Made by a program: the position numbers and the translations under genes
Source: Liolophura sinensis
Taxonomy: Eukaryota > Mollusca > Polyplacophora > Chitonida > Chitonidae
Direction: 5' to 3'
NCBI RefSeq assembly: GCF_032854445.1
Contig: NC_088305.1
Location: 32,141,645-32,205,644 of the forward strand
Length of the DNA: 64,000 nt
Notes under the pieces: model-generated
The model's input: only the letters and a program-made list of their open reading frames with translations
The model's database searches: none
Told to the model about the DNA's origin: nothing
In this document: piece by piece, positions 1 through 11,368 of the stretch
Position numbering within the stretch: the stretch's first letter is position 1
Layout of the letters: each line of letters starts with the position of its first letter

Positions 1-820
1 TATACCGTGCTTAGTCGCATCAACATCTGCCAGTGGACAGAGCGTAAGTCAGCGCAGAAGTTTTTATATCTGTCATTATCTCTATCTCTGATTAACGGTC
101 ATTATTTCGTGAGATCAACATCTTCAAAAGAGAGTCACGGCGTTAACTGAGTATCTGCATTTAATCATTTTGATGATTAAAATAGCGAGTATGTACATTG
201 GACGTGTATGAACACTAAATAGAAAATGAAAACTGGTACAGCTTGAGCGGAACAAACTAAATAGTAACAATTTAAATACCCAAATAAATACAATTTGGGA
301 AAGAAATGTTTTCACAGAGGTCATGTCTCTGGAACAGATGTTACACAAGGCCCAAGTAGAGGCATACGCCGTTACACCTCAAGCCGTGGTTTAATTGGTA
401 TGTGATCACACATAACGATTGACTTCCACTGAGGGTGGAGGAGTAGTTGTTTTCCTTCTTAAGAGTTTTATTAAATAAATACTCGCAAAGGATCTAAAAT
501 TTAAAGAGGTTTACAACCTTTGTGTTATTAATATTTCTGACGCTCGCAAGAAAATGCCTAATGTTATTCTGAATTGTTCGGCCATACTTCTAGGTAAGAG
601 TGACCTGCAAGTTTGGTCCATCAGTATATCACAATTACATTTAAGCTCAAAAACCATGACTTTTTTGGTCCACGGCAGGTCCAAATTTTAATAAACATCT
701 TATGTCTAGTTTATGGCAGTAGTATAGTGATGATAACTGACTGATTGTATTGAGTAACATGGAAAGTGAGCGAGGGAAAGGCATGTTCATGGTCATGGTG
801 TCGCAAGTTGAAAGTATTTC

Positions 821-1380
821 TGTGACCTATATTAACATCAGTTACAGTAATAGTTATATGTGACCTGTTTCCATCAGTTACAGTAACAGTAATGCGTGTC
901 CTGTTATCACCAGATACAGTAACAGTAACGTGTGACCTGTTACCATCGGCTACAGTAACAGTAATTTGTGACCTGTTACCATCAGTTACAGTAATAATTA
1001 TGTGTGACATGTTGCCATCATTTACAGTAACAGTAATATGTAACCTGTTACCACCAGTTACGGTAATAGTTATATGTGACCTGTTACCACCAGTTACAGT
1101 AACAGTAATGTGTGACCTGTTACCATCAGTTACAGTAACAGTAATGTGTGACCTATTACCTCCAGTTACAGTAACAGTAATGTGTGACCTGTTACCTCCA
1201 GTTACAGTAATAGTAATGTGTGACCTGTTACTATCAATTTCAGTAACAGCAATGTGTGACCTTTTACCAACAGTTACATTAACAATTATGTGTGACCTGT
1301 TATCACCAGTTACAGTAACAGTAATCTGTGACTGTTACCATCCATTTCAGTACCAGTAGTGTGTGACCTTTTACCACCAG
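821..1380. repeat. 36-bp minisatellite, about 15 copies
   Basis: Tandem units of 36 bp built around CAGTTACAGTAACAGTAA followed by TGTGACCTGTT. Because 36 is a multiple of three, both strands stay open and read as 12-residue repeats (for example DLLPSVTVTVMC). Units differ by scattered point changes, so this is an ageing array. I do not regard the long open frames here as genes. Confidence 0.9.
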
Positions 1381-1523
1381 TAACATCGAGCAGTGAGTTC
1401 GGTGAAGTTCGAACAAAACATTCAACACAATATTCGGCAGAGTACAGCGGCAGTGCAGCGGCAGCTACGAATATGGAGTTGAACGGTGTGTTGGGATCTT
1501 CTGCTAACCTCACCGAGCTCCAG
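1381..1523 (+). CDS. Possible internal exon (unrecognised)
   Basis: Directly after the 36-bp array an AG at 1379-1380 opens a Ser/Ala-rich frame that includes EFGEVRTKHSTQYSAEYSG and MELNGVLGSSANLTELQ. It runs to a CAG followed by GT at 1524. With one base carried in, the exon is 48 codons and ends in phase 0. That is the phase needed by the candidate exon at 1607. Base composition is nearer 50% GC than the AT-rich surroundings. The donor (GTTCCA) is weak, and the acceptor lies at the edge of the minisatellite, so this may be an open stretch without function. Confidence 0.25.
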
Positions 1524-1606
1524 GTTCCACAGTCTCGCGCGCTAGTCTGCTTTGACGTCATGTGGAATCACAGTAACACCTAAACTGTTTGATTTTTGTT
1601 CCCCAG

Positions 1607-1795
1607 GTCACGTGGCTGCCTCTGGGGGAGGCCGATGCATGGGTGGAGGGGGATTACCCCCGTGATAACAAACGACTGGAGGACCCCCCACATCATATAC
1701 AGATTGTTTATCGCCATGTCTTACCTTCACTCCGTGTACTCTTTGCTGCAGTCACTTCAGACAAAAAAGATGGATTGACGGACATAAATAAATAG
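1607..1795 (+). CDS. Possible terminal exon (unrecognised)
   Basis: A good acceptor (TTTTTGTTCCCCAG) is followed by 62 codons and a stop. The frame begins VTWLPLGEADAWVEGDYP and contains HHIQIVYRHVLPSLRVLF. An AATAAA overlaps the end of the frame (ATAAATAAATAG). GC content is clearly above the flanks. The upstream gene is not visible unless the candidate at 1381-1523 belongs to it; the phases are compatible (0 to 0). I do not recognise the protein family. Confidence 0.35.
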   Translation, partial: VTWLPLGEADAWVEGDYPRDNKRLEDPPHHIQIVYRHVLPSLRVLFAAVTSDKKDGLTDINK

Positions 1796-2138
1796 CTAGT
1801 CTTTGACCTCATTTCTGGCTTGTCACATTTGACATCCTTGTCTAGATATAACCTGATTTCGTAATATATCAGTACCATGTTTCTCAGAATATCTTGTTCA
1901 AAGCAAAATAGCCAGATAAATGACCAGTCAGAATCACGAGCGTGGATAAAGTGCCATCTGACGTCAATTCTTAACAAAACAAAGACTGCACATATCTATA
2001 TCACTTAACACTGAGATGCTATGACAACAAAAAAATGCTTCTTACACCTTTTGGCTCAATATGGGATACCCCTCACTAAAGTACATGAAATACTTAAATT
2101 ATTACCAGTTTTTCTTATATCATTTCTGCCTTATTCTT

Positions 2139-2266
2139 GTTTTACGCCTTACTCAAGAATATTTCACTTATACGACGGAGACCAGCATTATAGTGGGAGG
2201 AAACCGAGCACAGCCCGGGGAAAACCAACGATCATCCGCAGGTTGATGACAGACCCTCCAACGTAC
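2139..2266 (-). mobile_element. SINE-A copy, 5'-truncated
   Basis: Reads on the plus strand as TTTTACGCCTTACTCAAGAA, then the ACGACGG box, the GGAGGAAACCG box and the ATCCGCAGGTTG box. These are the body of the commonest SINE in this window, here called SINE-A and lying antisense. The tRNA-related head is missing. SINE-A is defined by the full-length copy at 38872-39117. Confidence 0.85.
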
Positions 2267-2401
2267 AACCTTAGATTTTAATCAGACTTAGCCTTAACTT
2301 GTGGTACATGTGTTATACTTGTGCTTAGCTCTTACTTTGAACGCTGTTTTTCAATTTTGTTATTGACTTGCAATCAAAATTTATAGCTCAATTGACATTT
2401 T

Positions 2402-2404
<3 letters not shown>

Positions 2405-2486
<82 letters not shown>
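2405..2486. repeat. (TA)n microsatellite
   Basis: About 40 uninterrupted TA dinucleotides. Confidence 0.98.
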
Positions 2487-2489
<3 letters not shown>

Positions 2490-2680
2490 TTTGCAATCTC
2501 GAAACTTGCTCCTTGAAGCTTGAACTGTTATGTTGTGTCACATTGTGAATTAAAAAAAAAAACACCTGCATTGCTCTTAAAATCTAACGATGAAAATAAA
2601 ACTTGTGATTTAAGAGACATATAGCTGCACAATGTTTGTCATTTCATTGGACTCATGCTTTGAAGACAGCTTATAAATAT

Positions 2681-2850
2681 CTATCCCTAAGCAGCTGTCC
2701 AATATCTGTCCGTAAACAACAGTTCCACATCTGCCCGTAAGCAACAGTTCCATATCTGTCCGTAAGCAACAGTTCCATATCTGTCCGTAAGCAACAGATC
2801 CATATCTGTCCGTAAGCAACAGTTCCATATCTCTCCAGAAGCGACAACAA
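2681..2850. repeat. 25-bp minisatellite, about 6 copies
   Basis: Units of the type AAGCAACAGTTCCATATCTG followed by TCCGT, the outer copies diverged. Confidence 0.9.
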
Positions 2851-3090
2851 TAGAATATCTATCTGTAAACCTATAAATGCTTTTCTAAACTTGAGCGTTT
2901 TGTACGTCAGCTTTGGATCGTGTCAGAATGATTAATTGGTTAATTGATTGTTGTGTGACGTCAAACTCCATGATTTTTCACATGAACGATGACGGTCAGT
3001 CTTATGGGTGGAGGATACATGACGAACTTTCTCTTGTTCAGATATCGCTGAAACACAAGTGATCTTCAACGAATGCACGACTGCGAAAAA

Positions 3091-3209
3091 CCGCATTACC
3101 AGCGCAAATCGGCATTACCAGCGCAAAACGGGATTACGGGTACAAAAACGGCATTACCAGTGCAAAACGGTACTGTAAGTGCAAATCGGCATTTCGGGAG
3201 CAAAACGGC
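3091..3209. repeat. 19-20 bp degenerate tandem repeat, about 6 copies
   Basis: Units CGGCATTACCAGCGCAAAA with base changes and small length differences. Confidence 0.85.
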
Positions 3210-3309
3210 CGTTGATCGATTATATTCAGGAAAACTTCACGAACATTGAAAGCGGAATAATATCCCCTGTCCAAAGAGGGGATGGATCACGCCATTCGTG
3301 TTTCTGGTC

Positions 3310-3342
3310 GGGGGGGTGGGGGGGTGGGGGGGTGGGGGCGGT
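3310..3342 (+). other. G-run cluster, possible G-quadruplex
   Basis: Four or more runs of five to seven G separated by single T residues. This meets the usual G4 pattern on the plus strand. Confidence 0.6.
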
Positions 3343-3344
3343 GA

Positions 3345-3387
3345 GTGACTTGACTGATATGCAAATGACCTTGACTGATATGCAAAT
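3345..3387 (+). promoter_or_regulatory. Two octamer (POU-type) motifs in a 21-bp duplication
   Basis: ATGCAAAT occurs perfectly at 3359-3366 and 3380-3387, each at the end of a duplicated TTGACTGATATGCAAAT unit. The spacing is 21 bp, about two helical turns, so both sites face the same side. POU-domain factors bind this octamer in animals. Function here is inference; no promoter is visible next to it. Confidence 0.4.
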
Positions 3388-3389
3388 GA

Positions 3390-4383
3390 CTACAGGAAGT
3401 AAAATGCCAGGTATGCCGCCTAAATTAATGTCCAATGGTTAACCAGGAGTTTTTCCTTAGTCTTGCCCCTTCGTTCAAATCTCGCCTGTTTCGTCCATTT
3501 TTCGATCAAATCTCGTCTGAACCTCGATCAAACCGTGCTCAGTGCATCTAATCTCGACTTAATCTCTTCTGAATGTTGTCTATATTCTTAATCTCGTCAG
3601 AATGCTACGGCAGCCTCAAAATAATGGATCTGTTTCCTCAAGCTTAACTTGCAACTTAACTAGAGAAGAGAGACATTTCGGCGACAACACGAGATTAGGA
3701 CAAGATTCGGGAACCTATTCTGCCTACATTAGCAAGTTTCTTAGACGATAATACGAAATTTAAAGGGATAACGCGTTCAGGAACCAAAATGTCGACTGGT
3801 TCTCGACTAAATCTCGTTGGTTTGATCACAGCGAGAAAATGCTATACATGGGCATTCCGTGCCGTTACCTCGCTTATAGGTGTGTCCAATTATACTCAGA
3901 ACTTAGTACAAGGAAGTACCACTGGCCGAAAGCATTAAGTACATGTAGGGATTGTAGACAAAATATTGCGCGACTATCCACCACGAACACACCTCCACGG
4001 TGATGATATATGTAGACTTACTCTCCTGCACTGAAACTGAACTAGTAAACATCGAGTGATGCAATGTTAGAACAAAGAACATCCTAACGACTGGGGAATG
4101 ACTTGTGCACAGTAGCATCTAGAACAATCATGAACAGCAATACAGGTATAGAAGAAATGTCAGCCTCATAGGGACCCGTCAAACTCCTTTCCGCCATTAA
4201 CAAGCCAGTCCAAAACAATGTACTGTCTTCTTTCTACTGAATACCACGCTCTTCGGTGTATGTGTACTCATAAAGTACTTAGCACACAAGCACTGCAGCA
4301 ATTCTAGGTGAGAATCTCTGGGACATGTCCATATACTTCATACGGATGTTTTATCTTCGTCTTTGACTTCTACAAAATGGTTT
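3390..4383. other. Intergenic, degenerate TCTCGTCTGAA-like repeats
   Basis: Between 3465 and 3840 the words AATCTCG and TCGTCTGAA recur at irregular spacing, which suggests a decayed low-order tandem repeat. From 3840 to 4383 I see nothing I can name. An open frame on the minus strand (about 3903-4118) has no convincing exon signals beyond one GTAAGT. Confidence 0.4.
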
Positions 4384-4475
4384 TATACATACACACACCC
4401 TAAGGACTCCTTCTTCCTCATATGACTGAAAAATTGTTAAGTACGACGTTAAACCCTAGAGCACTCGCACTCTTA
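4384..4475 (+). mobile_element. SINE-B 3' tail fragment
   Basis: Contains CATATGACTGAAAAATTGTT and AGTACGACGTTAAACCC followed by CACTCGCACTC. This is the tail of the SINE called SINE-B here (best copies at 19020-19384 and 36560-36908), in sense orientation and truncated at its 5' side. Confidence 0.75.
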
Positions 4476-5355
4476 AGTCTGTGGCTAAGGACGCTTTATC
4501 GCTATGGGTAATACCATTCTGTGCATTTCTAGCAGTCATATAGGCTAACCTGGCATCCTATTTCTTCTATGAATTTAGAACATTTTATTAATCTCAACAG
4601 CTCGAAAATGAATTATTAATATTATTATTGTTATTATTATTTTGATTTATTATCATTATTACTATATGCACATAATGTGCTCCGACAACCTCTAAGCTAT
4701 TCCGACTGACTGATTTAGTCCAATTAAAGCACACGTTTTACAAATGTAGCAAATTTTAATTTCTTCACACTAAAAATTAACCACACGGTCCACAAAAGTG
4801 GAACTTATTTTATGCAGCGTGACCATGCCTTTATTCACTCTTATAACAGTTAATGGATTTCTAGATTAATTCGATTATTCCGTAGTATTGAGTGTTGTCT
4901 AGATTGATCAATACTTTATCACCTGTCTAACCTGTCATTCTATGTGGTGGCCTTTTTCAATATTCCGTCTGAATTAAACAAATCAAGCAAGATGTTTTGT
5001 GTCCGATCACAGAAATCTGGTTTCGTACCTTGCACCTGAGCTAATCCCGATAACTATCAGTTAATTGGTTCAAACACTTTCACACAGAAACAGCAGTTCC
5101 AATATACTTTGTCAAAAGGATGCCAAGGGCATAAAACAGACCACAGATACATAGAGCGGCAGAAGTCAGTTGATTGTCTCTTGGTAAGAGGAATAGTGCC
5201 AGCAAAGACAACCTGGCCACAGGATCTCAGCATGCTGACAGCATATGTACTCGTGACAGTAATGGGTGAGTCTGTAATGCCGGAGATTTCGGACACTATT
5301 TTTTAGCAATTTGTAAAGTGTAAAGATACATACTTTACTAGTGTATTAAAAGATA
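4476..5355. other. Intergenic, no gene recognised
   Basis: AT-rich, with an imperfect ATT run at 4615-4665. A stretch of higher GC at 5057-5306 is open on both strands. The minus-strand reading includes DSPITVTSTYAVSMLRSCGQ, but neither strand shows a start, acceptor and donor that agree, so I leave it uncalled. Confidence 0.4.
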
Positions 5356-5592
5356 TGCACTCAACAAAAATGTAAACGCAAAAATCAAAAACGCTATGGT
5401 AAAATGACCTTTCATGACATGCCCCCAAAAATTATTTATTTGCACACTTATTGATTTGTTTTTCTCAAACTGAGTGGCCCATTTAAAGAGTAAATTGAAA
5501 CCAATTGAATTTGTTGAGTAAACACGTTATTTAGTACTGAGAGAAAACAAAAACAAAAAACTGGCTTCGTGTGTTTATATTTTTGTTGAGGA
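5356..5592. mobile_element. MITE with TA target duplication (Tc1/mariner-like ends)
   Basis: The left end TGCACTCAACAAAAATGTAA and the right end, read inverted as TCCTCAACAAAAATATAA, form terminal repeats. TA flanks both sides (5354-5355 and 5593-5594). At 237 bp with no frame this is a non-autonomous element. The Tc1/mariner assignment rests on the TA duplication and the end sequence only. Confidence 0.65.
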
Positions 5593-7261
5593 TAGAATAA
5601 GGTAAAATTGTCGTCGTTATTTTAATGTTTGTATTTTCGCTAAATGAAAAGACAATAAATAATGCAACGTGTGTTATTCAAAAAGATACACACTTAAATG
5701 GCCAGTGCCATTTCTTGTGTTTGGTAACTCAATGAATCAATTTTTAATCTCGAGACCATGGGATAAGCCATGCTAAAGCAACCGGAAACACGATGTCGCC
5801 GCAATTGTACCCCATGCACATAGAGGGTATGGTTAAATGACAAACCAGGGATCGGGTGACGTAAGAGAAAACAGTTGTGTTCTGTAAATAACTAACGCCT
5901 GCTTGATCAAAATGAATTACGTGGTGCCGCTTTCAACGTTCTCAATGTGCGTGATTTTGCTTACTTTGACCTGTGATACATCACTTATGCAATATCACAA
6001 AAATATAAAAGTTACGGTTACTTTCTCATTTCATACATACATTTAGTCGTGTGTTTTTTTTTTTAAAGCTGTGATCCAGAGGTTTAACTTCTGTTTAAAT
6101 TGAGGATCAAAATTTTTGGAGAACAGCGAGGTTCTGGACGCATTAGTTCCATGCTTTATTAAACACAAACACAAACTTGCACGTTTAGGTCATTTGTATT
6201 AGCATTTGATGGAACAACTGTAGATAATTGTATGTACTTTTTCTATGACCTTTAGATGTAGGTGTAAGCTGTGTAAGTATAAGTGCTTAACTGATTCTGT
6301 ACACTTAAATACTTGTTACTTTGACGTTCATGACCACTGAGGCAAACCAAGTGTCAAATCAGACGTGTTAAGGGCCACTTCAGCCTCCCTGAGCCTGCTA
6401 AGTGATGCATTGTCCAGTCCAGTGCTACATACCATTGTACACGAACCGCGCTAGCTTTGTGCTCTGATGAAGTTCATAATATGTAATTAAAAGTATTCGC
6501 AGTACTGCCGTGCCTTAAGTGAAGGATAACATGTGAGAAAATATTGATATACAGTGGGTGCTTGAGAAACAGGAAAGCTTTGGTCACGGCCAGTCGAGTT
6601 TACATTGATGGTGGTTATCTTCAGAGAAAAAGGTTCAGTACGTATTCAGACATACGTCACTGAAATTAATCCTTACAAACTTTGACAGTTTTATGACTGT
6701 CTCGGATGGCCGACTCCTCACAATATAAATTATAGCTATTAAACTAACGTCAGCGGAATATGTGAATGCCTTTACTCTCTCCGTAAAATTAAATGTATTT
6801 CTCCACCTTTTTGTTGCTGTATGTCGAACTGAAGTATATCCACACTTATGCAGTTACTGTCAAACTAATGCGTGGATGATGGATTAAGTGGTTTGAATCA
6901 AACAAGCAGTTTAAACCAAAATTCCTAGAGTTGAAACTCACGAAACTCTCTTCCTTGTCTTGGCTGAAATTTTAACGTATCTGCAAACGTATACCACAAC
7001 AACAAGTTGTCTTTGAGTGCAGTGACGAAGTGATTGTAATTTATGAAATGGAACAGGCAGAGAATGTAGACTTTTTTCGTTAGTGAGATATGTTGTGAAG
7101 ACATTTTTTGTCAGAATTTTTGTGTAGGGTCGAAATTATTTTAGTATCATAATTTAAGAGAATTGGTTGGATAATTTCAATCTGTTAATGCCTTGCATCT
7201 CTGTTTAGACAAAACTTACAACAAACAACCAGGGCACAAAATGTTTGTGCCCAACACCATA
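5593..7261. other. Intergenic, nothing recognised
   Basis: AT-rich sequence without coding-like frames, tandem arrays or recognisable mobile elements. It holds short A and T runs only. Confidence 0.5.
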
Positions 7262-7345
7262 GGTATACTCCTTAAAATGAATGAATGAACAATCATGGAT
7301 TATCGCCACATTGGCAATATTTCAGCCATATCGTCGCGGAAACGT
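7262..7345 (-). repeat. Repeat family D (ATTCATT-tailed), antisense copy
   Basis: GAATGAATGAACAATCATGG, then CGCCACATTGGCAATATTTC and AGCCATATCGTCGCGG. The same words occur at 43430-43500 and, inverted, at 16315-16368. It is a dispersed SINE- or MITE-like family with an ATTC tail. Confidence 0.65.
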
Positions 7346-7385
7346 GTTCAAAACAGAAGGCACTGAATGATTTTCAATATCATGA

Positions 7386-7532
7386 TTTATTTATTTGATT
7401 TATTGGATTGGTGTCTTACGCCGTACTCAAGAATATTTCACTTATACGACGGCGGCCAGCATGATGGTGGCTGGAAATCGGGCAGAGCCCGGGGGAAACC
7501 CACGACCATCCGCAGGTTGTTGACAGACCTCA
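7386..7532 (-). mobile_element. SINE-A copy, 5'-truncated
   Basis: Antisense SINE-A with TTTA tail, CGCCGTACTCAAGAATATTT, the ACGACGGCGGCCAGCAT box and ATCCGCAGGTTG. It ends before the tRNA-related head. Confidence 0.9.
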
Positions 7533-7832
7533 ATATAATGACTATCAAGAATAAAACAAAGAGACGAACATGTTTGAAAAAAAAATCTTAGTTAAAACTC
7601 GAAAACCAAAACATTTTTGGTTATAAAGATAATAACTATAGAAGTATATTTTTGACACAGCCCAATGGGCTTTAAATATTTAATTACCTTTATAATGAAC
7701 TTCATGTAATTTAGAGCCATGGGTTTTTTGGGGGTTTTTTTGCTGGGTTTTGCCGTGATTAAAGTATATTTTGTAATTTTACAACGGCGGTTATACATAT
7801 ATATTGCTGAAGAAGGAAACTTCGGCAGACCA

Positions 7833-7982
7833 AGGGACCTCTTTCACAAAACTTATCGGTAATCGTTTTTTTTCGTAACTTTTCTCGTACATGACGTCAA
7901 ATATGGGACTATAATCTGCACAGCGGCTTTTACGAAAAGTGTTACGAGAAATATGGCTCACGAAATTTTGTGAAAGTGCCCT
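7833..7982. mobile_element. MITE with AGGG..TTTCACAAAA inverted ends
   Basis: Left end AGGGACCTCTTTCACAAAAC pairs with the right end (inverted AGGGCACTTTCACAAAATTT). A second inner pair (TCGTAACTTTTCTCGTA against TACGAAAAGTGTTACGA) lets the 150 bp fold into one long hairpin. No clear target duplication is seen. Confidence 0.7.
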
Positions 7983-8054
7983 GTTCAGATGAAGAAACGT
8001 AAACTATATTGTAAACAGGATAACGTTTAGAGTTATGTTTTCTAACGCGTATAT

Positions 8055-8082
8055 GTGTGTGTGTGTGTGCGTGTGTGTGTGG
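8055..8082. repeat. (GT)n microsatellite
   Basis: A short GT run with one GC interruption. Confidence 0.9.
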
Positions 8083-8449
8083 TAAGTATATATATGCCTA
8101 CTTCAATAAAATGAACAGTTTTTCCTGCCTCTGGAAGACTTCGCTTTCCCCCATCTTCGTGTATTTCGTGAATAAAATGTCATAAAACATTTCAGAGACA
8201 AAACTTCAACAGCAATGTTTTACGACAGGGCACAATTAAATAACTAGTAAAACTAGTTTTAAATTTATTTAAAACCCAAACATTATAGCCCTATTGTAAA
8301 ACTGATAAAACATGTGAAGTACTTTAAAATGTGAGTCTCAATATTTTAAAAGCTACTCTGCCTACTACTTTTTTCATACCTTCACTTCAGCACTACTGTC
8401 AGATTGTTGGATTTAACATTATTAAAGCTGTCTATAACATCAGCTAAAT

Positions 8450-8482
8450 CACACTCAAGAACTTTTCACTTATAGAACGCCT
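8450..8482 (-). mobile_element. SINE-A remnant
   Basis: ACACTCAAGAACTTTTCACT followed by TATAGAACG matches the core of antisense SINE-A. Only about 30 bp are recognisable. Confidence 0.4.
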
Positions 8483-8544
8483 TGGGATCTGTGTAATTGT
8501 ATATTAGAATTAGCTCATTACCCAAAGCTAAAACTCTATCACAG

Positions 8545-9909
8545 ATGTATTTTGTGTTCGGTCTGTTAGGTATTGTAGCTGCGGGGGACTGTCCATTCTC
8601 TTGGGCTGATACAAAACAAGGAGAAGAAACCGTTCTCTACTGTGACATCCCACCATCAGTCAGATCGGACAACAACAACAACGATTACTGTCTGAGCCTA
8701 GGAGCGATGTACAATGCAGGGGAAGTGGGACAATTCTGTTTAAAGCAAGGTACGTGGAAGTGTTATCGGAGCCCTTTATTATTCTAGAACTATTTGTTAA
8801 AACAGTAGAACTTTTATTACTTTCTGCGCCAAAATGAAAAAAAAACAAAAAACCTGTAGGCCTACTGATAGTCTCTACCCTTACAATTTTATATCACCTT
8901 TCTTTTTTTCCCCTGTAGAAGTCAAACGTCAAAAACGACAGTGGGGGTTTTCGAGCGGCGGGCTTCCACCAGGATGTAAGTAGGCGTAATCTCCCTTTAC
9001 CCTCATTTTAAACCGAACATCACTTTTACATCACCCGACCTTAGAGACTCACCTAAACACTAAAGATTGATCGCACCATCTGATAAGAATCTGTACGGTG
9101 TTGGATGTGCTTTTGGTAATCGCTGTGTCTAATAACAACGGAAATGTGAAAATATAATCAGGTACGGGCAGGCCTATATCAGGTACGGGTAGGCCTATAT
9201 CAGGTACGGGTAGGCCTATATCAGGTACGGGCAGGCCTATATCAGCTACGGGCAGACCTATAGCAGGTACTGGTAGACTCATATAAGGTACGGGTAGGTC
9301 TATAACAGCTATATCAGTTACGGGTAGACCTATATCAGGCACTGTTAGGCCTATATCAGGTATGGGAAGGCCTATAACAGCTATATCAGGTACGGGTAGG
9401 CCTATATCAGGCACGGTTAGGACAAGTATGGGTATAGGCTTATATCAGGTACGGGTAGGTCAACAGCAGGTACGGATAGGCCTATAGCAGGTAAGGGTAG
9501 GCCTATAGCAGATTAAAAAAATTCAAGTACTACAACAACAATCAGCGGTTTACAGTAGTAAGATATTTAAGTTAAGTCATTCGTTTATCGCACTTGTTTG
9601 TACCAGAGCGTAGAAAGATGCCTTTGCCGCGGAGAGATTATCAAACTTCAGTGTATGTTGTTGTTGTATATTCGAAACATTTTTATATACTGTAGGATTG
9701 CGTTATATATTTGTACCAAGTAGGTGTCAGTTGGCCTACGTATGAGATTTTACTGGACATTGAAACCCCAGTCTGTTAACTGCACTTATATCCTTTATCA
9801 AAGTTTGTTTCATTTTCACACAGTTTACCAAACGAAAAAACGCAATGGATTTCTACAAGGCGGCGTGCCACCCCCACCTCCACCACCGCCGCCGCCACAA
9901 AGCGGGTGA
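8545..9909 (+). CDS. Small secreted precursor with paired GFxxGG[LV]PP modules
   Basis: Three exons, 8545-8749, 8919-8975 and 9824-9909, all joined in phase 1 with GT-AG introns (donors GTACGT and GTAAGT, acceptors TTTTTTTCCCCTGTAG and TTTTCACACAG). They give a 115-residue frame. The start MYFVFGLLGIVAAG is hydrophobic, consistent with a short signal peptide cut before Asp15. Four cysteines follow at about 16, 33, 49 and 65, spaced 15-16 apart. Exon 2 adds VKRQKR then QWGFSSGGLPPG. Exon 3 adds TKKR then NGFLQGGV and ten prolines. Both modules thus follow a KR site and share GFxxGG[LV]PP, the layout of a cleaved peptide precursor. AATAAA lies at 10054. An AG directly before the ATG may mark a 5' UTR intron. 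I do not recognise the family; bioactive peptide, matrix or defence protein are all open. Confidence 0.7.
9157..9511. repeat. 21-bp minisatellite in intron 2 of the 8545 gene
   Basis: About 17 units of ATCAGGTACGGGTAGGCCTA plus T. The length is a multiple of three, so the minus strand reads VPDIGLP repeats. Its position between the exons at 8975 and 9824 argues that this frame is not a gene. Confidence 0.9.
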
Positions 9910-10053
9910 CCTTCCGTGACGATGAACAACTTCCTTTCACTACTTCTCTTGGACATGGGCTCATGTACAGGAATTTGTCCACGAAAGAAATCAAATGGCC
10001 CTGAAGGTGTTAATCCTCTTAGTTGGTGTTAATGCAATGTAATACTCCGTTAC

Positions 10054-10059
10054 AATAAA
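10054..10059 (+). promoter_or_regulatory. Poly(A) signal of the 8545 gene
   Basis: AATAAA 145 bp after the stop codon at 9907-9909. Confidence 0.5.
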
Positions 10060-10498
10060 TTCTCTGGCAAATTTTGAAAGATGTTTTTAAAAATTATTAT
10101 TGAATTTCAATATTTTAATTTGACCAACGTATTTTACTGAGCTTAAGTGTTTCTGTAATATCTTGTGAGGCGCCTTTGTATCATTATACATGCTTTTTTC
10201 TTCTCATAAAGCCTATAGAATGTATCTCTGGGAAAATACTCTCATGTGTGACGTGACACGTATTTGAAAGAGGAGCAACCTTACCCATCCTCAGATTTGT
10301 CCAACAACAATGTGATTTATAGACAGATATCATTTATACCGCATCATGCGTGTATCTCGTCAGTTTGTAGAGAAATTCTTTTTTCTCTAGTTGTTGTAGT
10401 TGTTGTTTATTTTATTTGAAGTCAATAAAATATTGTTGCAATGATAGCCTACTATCAAGATGGTCTTCGCTGTGCTATCTCACACCAGACAAATGACT

Positions 10499-10683
10499 GT
10501 ATTTATTTATTTATTTATTTGATCAATGTTATCTGAATTATACGACGGCGGTCAGCATTATGGCGGAAGGAAACCGGGCAGAGCCCGGGGGAAACCCACG
10601 ACCATCCGCAGGTTGCCGACAGACCTTATAACTTACGGCCGGAGAGGAAGTCATCATGAGCTAGACTTGAACTCACAGCGCAA
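10499..10683 (-). mobile_element. SINE-A copy
   Basis: Antisense copy with TTTA tail, an internal deletion replacing the TACTCAAGAATATT block, then the intact GGGCAGAGCCCGGGGGAAAC box and part of the tRNA-related region (ACTTGAACTCACAGCG, the inverted B-box side). Confidence 0.9.
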
Positions 10684-10869
10684 ATGGCTGTAATATATCT
10701 CCCAGTTGTTGTTGAGTTACAAAACCTAATCAACTCCATTAATAATCTGATGAAACAAACAAGATGTATAGTCCGGACAAACTTTATTGCTGCAGAAGCA
10801 AGTTGATCTTTTGACTTTTGGCATTAGATTTTACCAGAATAATCAAACGTTTTTCTCTCTCCGTAAATG

Positions 10870-10875
10870 TTTATT
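10870..10875 (-). promoter_or_regulatory. Poly(A) signal of the minus-strand gene ending at 10906
   Basis: TTTATT on the plus strand is AATAAA on the minus strand, about 31 bp past the TAG stop. This supports 10906-11073 being a terminal exon. Confidence 0.65.
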
Positions 10876-10905
10876 TAAACAAGGCACATGATTCAACTTC
10901 CGTTC

Positions 10906-11318
10906 CTACATTTTGTACATTTGCTCGAAGAAAGCGGCATCGATCGTGTAATCCTTCGTGCTCAACGCGGATGGTTCTGCATCTGCGGGGGTGTCGTGGA
11001 CAAGAGATTTCCTCTTGTCTCTGTTACCCAGAGGTTTAAGAGAGGCCTTTCTCTTGGGTCCATGCCTGGTCTCCTTACTAAAGGCGTAAAAAAATAACTT
11101 TCTTTGTATTTTTTAATATATTTTTCATTTCACAACGGCAGTCTATTATGTGTGGAGAAATCGCCCCTAAAACCATAGTTAGCTGGCTACAGCATAGCCA
11201 ATATACAAATGGAAAGGCTGTAAGCTGTATTGTACATTTGGGTTGAAGGTTGAAAGAAATTTTTATTTTTAAAAAAGATTTATTCTTTAAATTGTCAAGT
11301 GAAAGCATTAACCTTGAG

Positions 11319-11368
<50 letters not shown>

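Noticed and set aside
892-1359. Plus-strand frame of 155 codons
   Set aside because: Product of the 36-bp minisatellite.
9049-9414. Minus-strand VPDIGLP-repeat frame, possible structural protein
   Set aside because: It lies between two well-supported exons on the plus strand and is fully explained by the 21-bp array.
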